A stretch of 24,873 nucleotides of DNA, taken from NCBI GenBank assembly GCA_025201765.1, contig MU623629.1:1-24873 (forward strand), in the 5' to 3' direction. Shown here piece after piece: positions 1 to 10,187 of the stretch. Below the pieces are notes generated by a model that saw nothing but the letters and a program-made list of their open reading frames with translations, did no database searches and was not told where the DNA came from. This DNA comes from Daldinia sp. FL1419. Its lineage: Eukaryota > Ascomycota > Sordariomycetes > Xylariales > Hypoxylaceae. The number at the start of each line of letters is the position of its first letter. The stretch's first letter is position 1. Made by a program: the position numbers and the translations under genes.

Positions 1-93
<93 letters not shown>

Positions 94-118
94 TTAATAT
101 TAATAATAATATTAATAT
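1..118. repeat. (TAA)n microsatellite
   Basis: Perfect TAA/ATA trinucleotide repeat to about position 92, then slightly degenerate ATT/AAT units to about 118. It begins at the window edge, so its true length is unknown. The LINE tails at 892-916 and 341-392 show that TAA- or TAAA-type tails are made by an element in this window, so this tract could be an expanded retroelement tail. That origin is inference. Confidence 0.95.
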
Positions 119-150
119 AATTTTTAAAATAAATTTATTTAATTTTTTAA

Positions 151-343
151 AATATTTTATATAATAGGTGATTCTAAATATCTAAATGTTATTTTGGAGG
201 TTTTGGTAGGTTTCTTTTATATATTTTCTTATATTTATTAATTTTTATTAAAAATATTTAAATAAAAATATTTAATTTTTTTTATATTAAAAGGATTAAT
301 AAATAAATTTTAATATTTTTATTTTATTAATTATGTATTTTTT
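151..343 (-). pseudogene. Ty1/copia pol fragment (start of reverse transcriptase region)
   Basis: This stretch aligns end to end with 11857-12050, inside the copia element described below, with almost all differences being C/T or G/A. Read on the minus strand, both copies carry a stretch like H/YLDI-stop-N-H/Y-LLYK. In the longer copy this is followed by KMFQKAEQ, the kind of sequence found just before the reverse transcriptase core of fungal copia polyproteins. It is therefore a second, truncated and decayed copy of the same family. Neither end shows an LTR, and the right end runs into the TTTA tail of the LINE fragment at 341. It has no coding capacity. Confidence 0.7.
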
Positions 344-608
344 TATTTATTTATTTATTTATGTTTTATTTATATATTTTTATTTATTTATTTATTACTA
401 CTCCAATTTACCTAAAATATAGTACAGGTATTCAGTTCATCTATTGATATTTGTTCCAAGTAAGAACTATATTCTGGAAAAAACCTATTTATTATTTATC
501 TAATTAAATTATATTATTATAATTTTAATTTTACTTTATATTTTTATTAAAACTTACTTTTTAATAAAAATAATTAAACCTTAATATAGAAAAATATTTA
601 ATATAAAA
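341..608 (-). mobile_element. LINE 3' end, copy L (minus strand, 5'-truncated)
   Basis: Bases 393-608 match the 3' terminal part of the LINE at 16318-16545, and the first 95 or so match 20430-20526. The element is on the minus strand, so its (TAAA)n tail lies on the left at 341-392. Compared with the well preserved copy at 20424 it carries both C-to-T and G-to-A changes (for example CCCCG became CTCCA and CCGGG became CCAAG), so it is an old, mutated copy. Homology stops near 608, which marks the 5' truncation. Its own target-site duplication cannot be decided in this AT-rich context. Confidence 0.8.
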
Positions 609-623
609 TTATTTTTATATTTT

Positions 624-636
624 TAATTAGATTTCT
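624..636. repeat. Target-site duplication, left copy
   Basis: TAATTAGATTTCT at 624-636 is repeated exactly at 917-929 and brackets the plus-strand LINE fragment 637-916. A perfect 13-bp duplication fits target-primed reverse transcription. Confidence 0.85.
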
Positions 637-916
637 ACCCGGGCCGCCGCCACACCACTTCACAAAGTTCGGATATTGTAACATATAAAATATTTTTCTA
701 TATTAAAATTTAATTATTTCTATTAAAAAATAAATTTTAATAAAAATATAAAATAAAATTAAAATTATAATAATATAATTTATTTAGATAGGTAGCAGGT
801 AGGTTTTCTCCGGAATACAGTTCTTACCCGGAACAAATACTAAAAGATGGACTGGATACCTGTAATATATTCTAGGTAAATCGGGGTAGTAATAAATAAT
901 AATAAAATAATAATAA
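637..916 (+). mobile_element. LINE 3' end, copy R (plus strand, 5'-truncated, with TSD)
   Basis: This 280-bp insertion is the same LINE 3' end as copy L but in the opposite orientation. Its 5' part (about 637-680, GC-rich, with GGGCCGCCGCCACACCA) aligns with the reverse complement of 16545-16600 and of about 3354-3415. Those copies show the same bases with C-to-T or G-to-A changes, so the GC-rich stretch is simply less mutated 3' UTR. The tail is a TAA repeat (892-916). The 13-bp duplication 624-636 / 917-929 defines both ends exactly. It is non-coding and moved by the reverse transcriptase of a full-length LINE. Confidence 0.88.
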
Positions 917-929
917 TAATTAGATTTCT
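917..929. repeat. Target-site duplication, right copy
   Basis: Exact partner of 624-636, directly after the TAA tail of the LINE fragment. Confidence 0.85.
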
Positions 930-949
930 TTTTTAATTATTTTTATCAT

Positions 950-3130
950 TGAGTCACCCCAATTACATAAGTCTTTTTTTTAATTTCTTTTTTTTTTAAA
1001 AAAAAGGGGGGGGAGGTTTATAGAGGGCTGTAATATAATTATATAATTGAAATTACAAAACCTTATTAACCTCCATAGAGCCAACCCTTCTAAAATTTCC
1101 ATAAGCTTTTTAATACGTAAATAAGGCCTCAAAAGTTATTTTCCTATCTAATCAGCTCAAATTAAGATGTACTTAATTATTAATTTTTTATAGAAATTTA
1201 TATAATAAAATGCAAAGCATATCTTACAAAAGCTATTAAAGTTTAAATTTAATATAAATAAACTTCCAAAAAATATTTTTCTATTTAATTAATTTAAATT
1301 CTTAAATATAAAATTATTAATTTTTTATAACAACAAATTAGGGTAACAGAGCCAGAACAAAATCCGCTAATCTAACCCTTCTAATTAAAGTTTCTACAAG
1401 CTTTTTAATATATAAATAAACCTTTAAAAATTGTTTTCTTATTTAATTAACTTAAGTTTTTAAGTATAAAATCATTAATTTTCAATAAAGATTTATATGA
1501 TAAAATTGCAAAGCATATCCTGTAGGAACTCCTGTTTAATTAAAGCTCTTATTCAATATAAATAAACTTTTAAAAATTGTTTTCCTATCTGATCAACTCA
1601 AGTTAGGATGCACCCGATCATCAGTTTTTCTATAGAGATTTGTATGATGAAATTGTAGGGTATATCCTGCAAGAGCTATTAGAACTTTTGTTTAATATAA
1701 ATAAACCTCCATAAGTTATTTTTCTGTCTGATTAGTTTAAAAGTATTAAATTATTAGTTTTCTATAAAGCTTTGTACAATAAAATTGTAGGGCATATCCT
1801 ATAAGAATTATTAAAGTTCATATTTAATATAAATAGGCTTTTAAAAATTATTTTCCTATTTAATCAACTTATGTTCTTAGGTATAAAATCATTAGTTTTT
1901 TATAGAATTTTGTACAATAAAATTGTAAGGTATATTTTGCAGAAACTTTTATTTAATTATAGTTTTTGTTTAATTAGAGTTTATGTTTAATATAAATAAA
2001 CTTCCAAAAATTGTTTTCTTATCTAATTAATTCAAATTCTCAAATATAAAATCATTAATTTTTCTATAGAGATTTGTACGATAAAGAATTATTAGAGTTT
2101 ATATTTAACATAAATAGGTTTTTAGAAGTTATTTTTTTATTTGATTAGTTTAAATTCTCTAGTATAAAATCATTAGTTTTTCTATGAAGGTTTGTACGAT
2201 AAAAGCGTAAGGTTAGGGCATATCTTATAAAAATTATTAAAGCTCCTTAAAAATTATTTTTTTGTTTGATTAGTTTAAAAACACCAAATTATCAATTTCC
2301 ATAAAAATTTATACGATAAAATTGCAGGGTATATCCTACAGGAATTCCTATTTAATTAGAATTTATATTTAATATATAAACCTTTAAAAATTATTTTCTT
2401 ATTTAATTAACTCAAATTCTTAAATATAAAATCATTAAATTTTCTATAAAAATTTGTGCAATAAAGTGTAGGACATATCCTATAAGAACTATTAAAGTTC
2501 TTATTTAACGTAAATAAATTTCCAGAAGTTGTTTTTTATTTAATTAATTTAAATTCTTAAGTATAGAATCATTAATTTTCTATAAAGTTTTGTATAATAA
2601 AATTGTAAAGATTCCTGTTTAATTAGAGTTTATGTTTAATATATAGGCCCTCAGAAGTTGTTTACCTATTTAATCAATTCAAATTAAAATGCCCCCAATC
2701 ATCAATTTTTCCATAAAAATTTGTACGATAAAACTGCAAAGCATGTCTTGCAAGAGCTCCTATTTAATTAGAATTTTTGTTTAATATAAATAAACCTCCA
2801 AAAATTATTTTCTTATCTAATTAGTTTAAGTTAAAATGTACCCAATTATCATTTTTTCCATAAAAATTCGTATAATAAATTGTAGGACATATCCTACAAA
2901 AACTATTAAAGTTTTTGTTTAACATAAATAAACCTTTAAAAATTGTTTTTCTATCTAATCAGCTCAAGTTCTTAAGAATAAAATCATTAATTTTTAAAAT
3001 TAAAGAATTTCATACAATAAAAGTGTAAAGTTAAAATATATTTTGCAAAAATTATTAAAGTTTAAATTTAATATAAATAAATTATTTCTTATCTAATTAA
3101 CTCAAATTCTTATTAATAAAAAAAATGCAC
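950..3130 (+). repeat. Decayed tandem array, about 140-bp unit (domain 1)
   Basis: A landmark of the form ATATAAATAAAC-CTCC/TTT-AAAAATTGTTTTC-CTATCTAATCA recurs near 1116, 1252, 1412, 1557, 1698, 1829, 1992, 2110, 2241, 2375, 2510, 2641, 2785, 2923 and 3071. The mean spacing is about 140 bp (range about 118 to 163). Each unit also has a segment like GCATATCCTGCAAGAGCTATT and one like TAAAATCATTAATTTTTC. Differences between units are mostly transitions plus small indels. The left border (953-975, CACCCCAATTACATAAG) and the stretch 1023-1160 resemble borders and units of domain 2 (6840-9235). No coding frame is visible. It may be a satellite or the inside of a repeat-rich transposon. Confidence 0.85.
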
Positions 3131-3180
3131 CCAATCATAAATATTTTTTTAAACTTTAAATTTTTTAATATTTTCTTTAC

Positions 3181-3305
3181 CTTTTATTAGCTTTTATTAG
3201 TTTTTATTAATTATTATTAATTTTTTATTAATTTCTTATCAATTATTTATCAATTATTTATCAATTATTTATCAATTTTTTATCAATTCTTTATCAATTT
3301 CATAT
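3181..3305. repeat. Minisatellite, about 11-bp unit
   Basis: A TTTATCAATTA-type unit is repeated about ten times. It begins as degenerate TTTTATTAGC / TTTTATTAATT units and becomes regular at about 3235-3295. It follows directly on the end of the 140-bp array. Confidence 0.85.
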
Positions 3306-3353
3306 AATAATTTATTAGAAAGTTTTAATATAATACACCAGACTTCGTCCTAG

Positions 3354-4040
3354 ATTATAATACCTAAATTCTATAAAATAATATGGTAGTATCCTAGGTA
3401 TGGGGCGGCAATAAGGTTCAAAATAGTTTTATTGTTTTTTTGATAAATTATAAAAGTATTATTACATTATAAAGAAGTTATTCTGGGGGAGGATTAAGAT
3501 ATATATGATTTATATAAGGTATAAATATATATAAATAATTTTATATTTTTATAAAAAGCCATTAATTATTCTTATTTTTACAATTTCTTTTTAATATTAC
3601 AATATTATATTTATTTTTTAAAATGGTTTAAAATGGTACTATTGATTTATAACCTTTTTTAACTAATTTCAATCTTTTTTATATATTTTATTTATACTTT
3701 ATAATATTATAATATAATATTATTATATCTATTATATTTATAATTTAGTGTTGCTTTAAAAACCCTATTTTATTTTTATATATATATTATATTAAATAAA
3801 AAAAATTTATATATTTATAAATATTTTATTATTTTTTCAATTTTATTTTATTATTAATCTTTTTTAAATATTTTGGATTTTTTATTAAAGATTATTATAA
3901 TATTTTAAATTTAATATAATATTTTAATATTGTATTATATTAGAATTAGAATTATAATAGTTATATATTATAAAAATAATTTATTTATTAAGGATGGGGA
4001 ATTGTACAAAAAGTGTAATTATGTTTTTCCAGTGTAATTT
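3354..4040 (-). mobile_element. LINE 3' UTR fragment, copy A
   Basis: Aligned over its whole length with 16545-17205, the 3' UTR of the LINE on the minus strand. Shared landmarks include the ATACCTAAATT/ATGCCTGAATT start, the AAAATGGTTTAAAATGGTA stretch near 3625 and the AAGTGTAATTATG stretch near 4012. The terminal 220 bp and the tail are missing on the left, where unrelated sequence (ACACCAGACTTCGTCC at about 3337) begins, so the fragment is broken by recombination or a further insertion. On the right, homology stops near 4040. Non-coding. Confidence 0.8.
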
Positions 4041-5049
4041 GATTGGGGGTATTCCTGTTGGTTATAGGGATTATATTATTTCTATTAATAATTAATAAAG
4101 ATTTTTATTGTTTATTATAATATAATTATTAATAAATTAATATATTTTAAAATTTTCAAAATTTCTTTTAAAATAAGTCATTATTAATTATATTAATTGA
4201 AATATTATATATAAAGAGAATGTATTAAATAAAGAAGATTGTAAAAATTTGATTAATTGTATTTAATAATATTTAAAGATATATATAATCATATAATTAT
4301 TAATTGCTCTCAAATATCTTCGCTAAATTAAATAATAAAATTATTTTATCTTACTTAAAAGTATAAAAAATTTTACAAAATTATTTAATAAATTTAATAT
4401 TATTTATATTGATAATAAAAATTAATTGTTAAAATTAAATCCTTATAAATACACGTTATAAATAGATATTAATAATTTATAAATACAACCTTTTCCAAAT
4501 TATAGGTAAAATTTATATAAAATTCCTTTTAAAAAAATTGGGATACCACTAAATAACAAATTATTTTTTTATATATTATATAATATGTTGTAAATAGCTT
4601 TAAAAGTATATTTATGTTATATGGTTATTTTATTCTAAATAATTAATAATATTTATTGGAAGAGTTTGGCAACCATTAATTCCTATTAAATAAAATATTA
4701 AATCGTAAATGAGCTATCTTTTTTTTTAAGTAATAAAAAAACTACTCTTCCTAACAAAACTATATATAAGATTATTTTACCTTCCAAATAATAATAATAA
4801 TAAAATATTAAATATAAAAAGATCTTTCCAATCCTAACAACAGCTTAAAAATAAAGATATATATTATAAAAATTATCCTATATCATTTATATAATTATTT
4901 TAAATATAAGATGTTAATATTTATTAAATTTAAACAATATTTAATTTCATAAAACTACTTCTTACTATTTATTATAATTTAATTTATTATTTAAAAGTTA
5001 ATTTTCTTTTCTTTTTTCCCAATTAAAAATAAAATTAAATATAAATAAA
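4041..5049. other. AT-rich stretch without a recognisable gene
   Basis: No open frame, RNA or clear repeat is visible. Because 5050-5112 is an inverted piece of gypsy reverse transcriptase, the downstream pol of the same copy would be expected here on the minus strand. A minus-strand reading near 4955-4975 (RRSSFMKL-like, compared with RLFVLEYI in the better copy) weakly supports this, but I could not follow it further. A few C-containing spots (about 4660-4700, 4740-4760) show that mutation is not complete. Confidence 0.35.
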
Positions 5050-5112
5050 TTGAGGACTCTTTCAGTTTTTAATTGTTTTTTTACAAAACCTTTATAAAAA
5101 ACCATATAATTT
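5050..5112 (-). pseudogene. Ty3/gypsy pol fragment, inverted
   Basis: The reverse complement matches 22237-22300 of the plus-strand gypsy remnant. The minus strand reads NYMVFYKGFVKKQLKT where the other copy reads NYMAFDEGFVKR-stop-LKT. Both lie just upstream of the RFVLEH-type stretch of fungal gypsy reverse transcriptases. The differences are transitions or single steps expected from decay. The fragment abuts LINE copy C (from about 5195) and is too short to code for anything. It is evidence for at least two gypsy copies. Confidence 0.6.
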
Positions 5113-5194
5113 ATTTTATTAAAAATCTAACATTATATTAAATAATAAAAAGATATTATATTATATATATAATGGCAACATTATTAAATAAATG

Positions 5195-5692
5195 AAAGAA
5201 ATAATGATATTATTAATTTATAATTTTATTGAATTAATTTATATTTTTCTTTATATATTTTATTTATATTTCGTAATATTATAATATAATATTATTATAT
5301 TTGTAATATTTATAATACAATATTATTTCAAAAAACCTATTTTATTTTATATATATATATTATATTAAATAAAAAGAAATTAATATATTTCTAAATATTC
5401 CATTATTTTTCTAATTTTATCCTATTATTAAATTTTTTTTAATATTTTAATTCCCTTATTAAAAATTATTATAATATTTTAAATTTCATATAATATTTTA
5501 ATGGTATATTGTATTAAAATTATAATCTTAATATAATTAAATATTATAAAAACAATTTATTTATTAAAAATAAAAAACTTCATAAAGAATATAGCTACGC
5601 CTTTCCAACCCAGTTCTGGGAATTAATTGCTCAGGCTATGCTTCAGCTTCTCCAGGGATTTCAGGCCCTTGAGAGGCTTGTTCAGGGATATT
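5195..5692 (-). mobile_element. LINE fragment, copy C (3' UTR plus end of the ORF)
   Basis: Bases from about 5195 to 5590 align with 3640-4010 and 16840-17180, the LINE 3' UTR. From 5590 to 5692 the copy continues into sequence that aligns column by column with 17185-17290, but with nearly all C and G bases preserved. The 3' terminal part, as seen from the element, is missing on the left. The sharp change from heavily mutated (left of 5590) to hardly mutated (5590-5692) within one continuous copy is unusual. Confidence 0.8.
5636..5692 (-). pseudogene. Well-preserved C-terminus of the LINE ORF
   Basis: On the minus strand this GC-richer island reads NIPEQASQGPEIPGEAEA followed by a TAG stop at 5636-5638, in one open frame of 18 codons running off the conserved island. 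The aligned bases of the LINE at about 17230-17290 are the same with C and G replaced by T and A. This suggests the original protein ended in a Pro/Glu/Ala/Gly-rich tail. Which frame is the true one is inferred from its being open and ending just before the 3' UTR. The fragment alone is non-functional. Confidence 0.45.
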
Positions 5693-6639
5693 ATTTAATT
5701 AATTTAAATTTATTACAATATGAATAATAATGGATAATCTTATATTATATATTAAAAAAAATTTGTATTTAATAATTAAAATTAGATTTTAAAATAATAA
5801 AAATTTAATATTCAAATTAATTAATATAAGTATTAAATTATTAATTATTGTTTAATTATATATTAAGAAATTGCAAACTTGATTGACTATTTAACTATTG
5901 TTTAGCTATTGTAATATACTATAGCGCTCCTTTGATGCTTCACATTAAAGGAACATTTCCAGCATATTTTAAAATGCTTTCGAACATATATCAATCTTCT
6001 CACATATATATAGGAATATAATTTTATAATTGAAAAATTAAAGATAATTTTAAGACCTTTTGAAAATAAAATAAATATTCTGATATTAAGAATAATTTAT
6101 AGATTAATTTAATTAAATAAATATTGTTGAGATATGTTGATTTATATTATAAAAAATAAATATTATATAAATAAGTTAATTTTAAAAATAAATTTCTTTA
6201 TAATATTTTAATTTAGATTAATTAGAAAAAACAATATATATATTGGAATTATAGTATTTGATAATGTAATGATTGGAATTTTATTATTAATTTATTAAAA
6301 GTATAATTAAATTAGAAATAAAATTATAAAAGGGATTTTATTAATAGAAAATTGAATGTTATTAATAATATAAATTTAATTAATGCCTTAAGTTTTCTTA
6401 AGGTTTTTTGTTGTAACGAAAATGTATGGGTAATGAAAATTTGGCATTTTATTTAGTATGATAATCTTATATATTGATTTTATAATTTTTAAATTTTGAA
6501 TAATATTATAAATGTATTTTTTTTATATTTTATTATTTTTTTTTATATTTTTTAATATATTAAAATATTTTTTAAAATTAAAGAAGTTTGGGTTTTAAAA
6601 AGTTTATAAATTCTTTACGTTTTATTACCTAAATATATG
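5693..6639. other. AT-rich spacer with a mildly GC-richer patch
   Basis: No gene is recognisable. Bases 5880-6010 are less AT-rich and hold small inverted motifs: CCTTT...AAAGG around 5930-5950, and a near-palindromic GCATATTTTAAAATGC at about 5963-5978. This could be a remnant of yet another element, but no ends or relatives are visible in the window. The remainder is plain AT-rich sequence. Confidence 0.4.
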
Positions 6640-6840
6640 AGCTTTTTTCTGATTGGTTAGCTATGTTAGCCTTTTCTGATTGGTTAGCCTTGTACCTAGC
6701 TACATCTTAATTAATTAGCTATATCTTCTTTAGTTAGTTATTAGTCCTAATTTTATTAATCTTTTTTTAATTAGTTAGTTTTATTAGCCTTACACCTAGC
6801 CATATTTTAATTGATTAATTTTGTGTTTAGTTATATATTG
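6640..6840 (+). repeat. Degenerate short tandem repeat (TGATTGGTTAGC family)
   Basis: CTGATTGGTTAGC occurs at about 6650 and 6675. Decayed versions (TTAATTAATTAGC, TTAGTTAGTTA, TTAATTAGTTAG, TTGATTAATT) follow at irregular 20-40-bp steps up to about 6840. C is depleted and G kept, as in the sequence to the right. No coding potential is seen. Confidence 0.6.
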
Positions 6841-9235
6841 GATTAGGATAATGTAATTATATAATTGAAGTTTTTATAGAATAATTTCTTTTAGGGTTTT
6901 TATAAGTTTTTCTAAATATATATAAGTTTTTTAGAGTTGATTCTTATTTGATTAAGTTAAGTTTTCAAGTATAAAAGTATTAGTTTTTCTTATAATAAAT
7001 AGGAGTTTTAATAATTCTTGTAGGATATGCCTTGTTTAAATGAGATATGGTAAAAGATGTAAAGTAATTATATTAAACCGGGGTAGTGTGATTATATAAT
7101 AAATCTTACCTTACAAAAACCCTATTAACCTCTATAAAGCCTACCTTTTTTAGGTTCCTACAGGCTTATATGGATATAAATAGGCCTTTAGGAATTATTT
7201 TCTTATTTGATTAGATTATATTTACCAAGATTATTATATTTTCTTTATAAATTTTATAATAATTTATAATTTTATTCTTTTATTAAATATATTATTTATT
7301 TAACCTTATATGCGTTATTATTGGTAAATAATTATTATTATTAGTTTTCCTGTTTGATCACCTTAATATCTTTTTTAGGATATAATTACCTTATATTAAA
7401 TAGGAGCTTTAATAGTTTTTGTAGGATATACCTTGTATTTTAATTAACCTATAGTAAGTTAGAGGTTGTATAAGTTAGAGGATATTAAACCAGGATAGTA
7501 TAATTATATAATAGGAGTTACCTTGAAGGTCTTTGTTGGTTATTCCCTTTAAGGTTTACACACTCTTTTGGATATAAATAGGTCTTCAGGAGTTGTTTTC
7601 TTACCTGATTAGTTTAAGTTCTACATAATTCTTCAGAGATCGTTTTTATAGAGTCTTTGTACAAGAATATACATTTTTAGTCTCCTTTTTGAAGATATTG
7701 AACAGGATAACCTATAGCAAGCCAGAGACTATATAAGCTAGAGGATATAAAATGATTATATCCTGAAAGGAATAGATTAATTGGATGGAGAAATAGATAT
7801 ATGTAACTACTTATCAATAATAACGCACTTTAAAAAAATATTTTTGAAAGAAGAGATTGGAATTGTATATTTTTATATAAAGGCTTTATAAAAACAATCT
7901 CTAAAAAACTATATAAAATTTGAATTGATTAGGTAAGAAAATAACTCCTAAAAACCTATTTATATTTAAAAAAATATATATAAATCTTAAAAGAAAGGCC
8001 AATAAAGTCCTTCAAGGTAATTCCTATTATCTAATTACATTACCCCAATTCAATGTAACTATTTTGTAATAGTAATACGTATAATAAAGTTATAAACTTA
8101 AAAAAATATATATATTATTTATATAAAGTTATATAGAAACAATCTTTTAATGAACTATATAAAACTTAAACTAATCAAGTAAGAAAACAACTCTTAAAAG
8201 TTTATTTATATTTAAACAAATATATATAAACCTTATAAAGGGGTATTCTATAAATTAATAAAATCTTCCAGAGTAGTTCTTATTATATAATTATATTATT
8301 ACTGGTTTAATATTTTTAAAAAAGGATTAAAAGATTATATTATTATACAAAAATTCTATAAAAAAAGTAATTTATAGAATTTTGAAAGTTTAAGCTGATT
8401 AGACAAGAAAGATAACTTTTGAAGGTTTATTTATATTTAAAAAAACTATAGAAATCTAGGAAGTCTAACTCTAAGGAGGCTAATAAAATTTCTATATAGT
8501 AAGATCTATTACATAAACGCACTACATCAATTCAATATTTATTAAATAAAAACTCTAATAACTCCTGTAAGATATACCCTATATTTCAACTAATCTATAA
8601 TAAACTAAAGACTATATAAATATAAAAAATATAAAATAATAATATTTTAAAAAAAATAAAATAATCAGGTAAAAAAATAAATATAAATAACTACTTACCA
8701 ATAATAACATATTATAAAGAAAATATCTTCAAATAAAAATTAAAAGAGTATATTATTATACAAAGACTTTATAAAGAAATTAAACTTTAAAACTTTAAGA
8801 ACTTAAACTAATCAAATAAAAAAAACAATTCCTAAAAACCTATTTATATCCAAAAGAACATATATAAACCTTAAAGGGGTGGTTAACAAGATCCTTCAAG
8901 GTAACTCCTATTATATAATCACATTATCTTAGTTTGTTATTTTCTTATCTAATCAATTTAAATTTTATATAATTCTTATAGGATTTCTTTTATATAACTT
9001 TATATTTTAATATATATTTTTTATCCTTTTATTAAATATAATCTCTTAAGAATATACTACTATTAATAAACAATTACACCTATTAGTTTCTTTATCTAAT
9101 CATCTTAATATCCTCTAGTTCATAAAACCTCTAATTTATTATAGGTTAATTAAAATATAAAACATATTCTACAGAAGCTATTAAAATTCCTATTTAATAT
9201 ATTATTTTAATTTAATATAATAAAATTATAATATA
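6840..9235. repeat. 140-bp repeat family, domain 2 (long units in both orientations)
   Basis: The units share landmarks with domain 1 (GGATATAAATAGG...TTGTTTTCTTACCTGATTAG, and GTAGGATATACC with its complement) but are longer. Plus-orientation units are clear at about 7085-7210 and 7480-7700. Minus-orientation units lie at about 7860-8050, 8090-8320, 8340-8520 and 8690-8935. A mixed stretch follows from 8937 to 9235. The change of orientation falls at about 7760-7840. The left half is rich in G and T, the right half in A and C, so mutation polarity also switches there. No frame or ends of a known transposon are visible. Confidence 0.75.
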
Positions 9236-9420
9236 TTAAATATTTATATAAGATCTTATTTGAAAACTTAAGGATTGTGTCAGCCCTTGGGGTGACCTCC
9301 AGTAATAATAACAAATTTGAAAAAATTGAATCTAATTATATTCTTATTAAATTCAAAAAAATAAGGAAATTATTATAACTTTTATAAATAAGTAATTTAT
9401 TAGTATAATGAATAGAATTA
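9236..9420 (+). pseudogene. Older unidentified reading frame, segment 1
   Basis: This is the sequence into which the TIR element at 9421 inserted. If that element and the copia at 10030 are removed, with one copy of each target duplication kept, a plus-strand frame can be followed from about 9389 through 9975-10029 into 15414-15656 with only TAA/TAG interruptions. Those interruptions are as expected from CAA/CAG decay. I do not recognise the product. The left part (9271-9300) contains a GC-richer near-palindrome (GTCAGCCCTTGGGGTGAC, 9279-9296) and need not belong to the frame. Confidence 0.35.
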
Positions 9421-9974
9421 CGAAGTACCGGGCCAAAGGTCTTGCACATGCCCCACAAAGAATCACTGTGCATATAACCTTTTATTAAAAAAACCAAATA
9501 TTTTAAATTTTATCATATTTATTATTTTATTAAATTAATATTAAAAATTAAATATAAATAAATATAATTTTTAATAAACAATATAATTTAATTTAAAATT
9601 ATAAATTAAAAATATAATTATAAATTAAAAGAAATATATATATAACATAAATTCTTTCTTTAATTATTTAAAAATAATTAAAGAATTAATTTTTTAATAA
9701 AAATATATATATTAAATATAATTATAAATTGAAAAAAATAATATATATAAAATTTAATATTAATAATATTAATAATAATATAATTTATTTATTTAAATAA
9801 TATTTTATAAAATTTAATTTAATATTTATAAAATCATTATTCTCATTATTATTATATTTTATGTTTTATATTTTATATTTTATATTTTTTGAAAGAATTC
9901 ACAGGATATTTCACCTTATTCATACTGTCACAGGGAGGGTTGGGCATGTGCAAGACTTTTGGCCCGGACCTTTA
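9421..9974. mobile_element. 554-bp TIR element (MITE-like) with TA target duplication
   Basis: The ends are inverted repeats. Left, CGAAGTACCGGGCC followed by AAAGGTCTTGCACATGCCC. Right, read inward on the minus strand, TAAAGGTCCGGGCC followed by AAAAGTCTTGCACATGCCC. About 30 of the first 33 positions agree, and most mismatches are transitions. TA flanks both ends (9419-9420 and 9975-9976), as for Tc1/mariner/pogo elements. The inside is AT-rich with no transposase frame, so this is a non-autonomous or fully decayed element that would have depended on a transposase elsewhere. The terminal 30-60 bases are much better preserved than the interior. Confidence 0.82.
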
Positions 9975-10024
9975 TATAAAAAATATATATTAAAAAGTTG
10001 GGAAAATAGATTTTAATATTTTAT

Positions 10025-10029
10025 ATTTG
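10025..10029. repeat. 5-bp target-site duplication of the copia element, left
   Basis: ATTTG, identical to 15409-15413 directly outside the other LTR. Five bases is the usual duplication for Ty1/copia integrases. Confidence 0.8.
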
Positions 10030-10187
10030 TATCACATAATACATAAGGAAAAATTATGATTATAGAATTTAAATTATTATTATTGTTGTTAGAATTTTAA
10101 AATAGAATAGTAAGACTTTTTATGGAATTATTGCAAGGGAGAGAATTTTTCTACACTATTTTTTTTTTTAGGTTTACTAATCCAACA
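10030..10187 (-). repeat. 3' LTR of the copia element
   Basis: 158 bp, matching 15249-15408 with differences mainly C/T and G/A plus two bases of length. Read on the minus strand it starts TGTTGGATTAGTAAACC. Its other end reads TGTGATA, where the usual final CA may have been lost to mutation. The GTTGTAAG/ATTGCAAGG and ATAAGGAAAAATTA blocks are shared by both LTRs. Confidence 0.9.

Noticed and set aside
637..680. tRNA-derived SINE head with a B-box-like AGTTCGGAT
   Set aside because: The same bases, mutated, occur inside the longer LINE 3' UTR copies at 16545-16600 and 3354-3415, so this is not a separate pol III promoter.
393..892. Foldback or Helitron-like palindromic transposon
   Set aside because: The 13-bp duplication encloses only the right half, and tails lie at both outer ends, which two independent LINE insertions explain.
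950..3130. CRISPR array
   Set aside because: The repeated units are about 140 bp, mutated and adjacent without distinct unique spacers.
6386..6403. Perfect 7-bp stem hairpin CCTTAAG-TTTT-CTTAAGG followed by T residues, resembling a Rho-independent terminator
   Set aside because: The window is eukaryotic, no gene precedes it, and short hairpins next to T runs are expected by chance in such AT-rich DNA.
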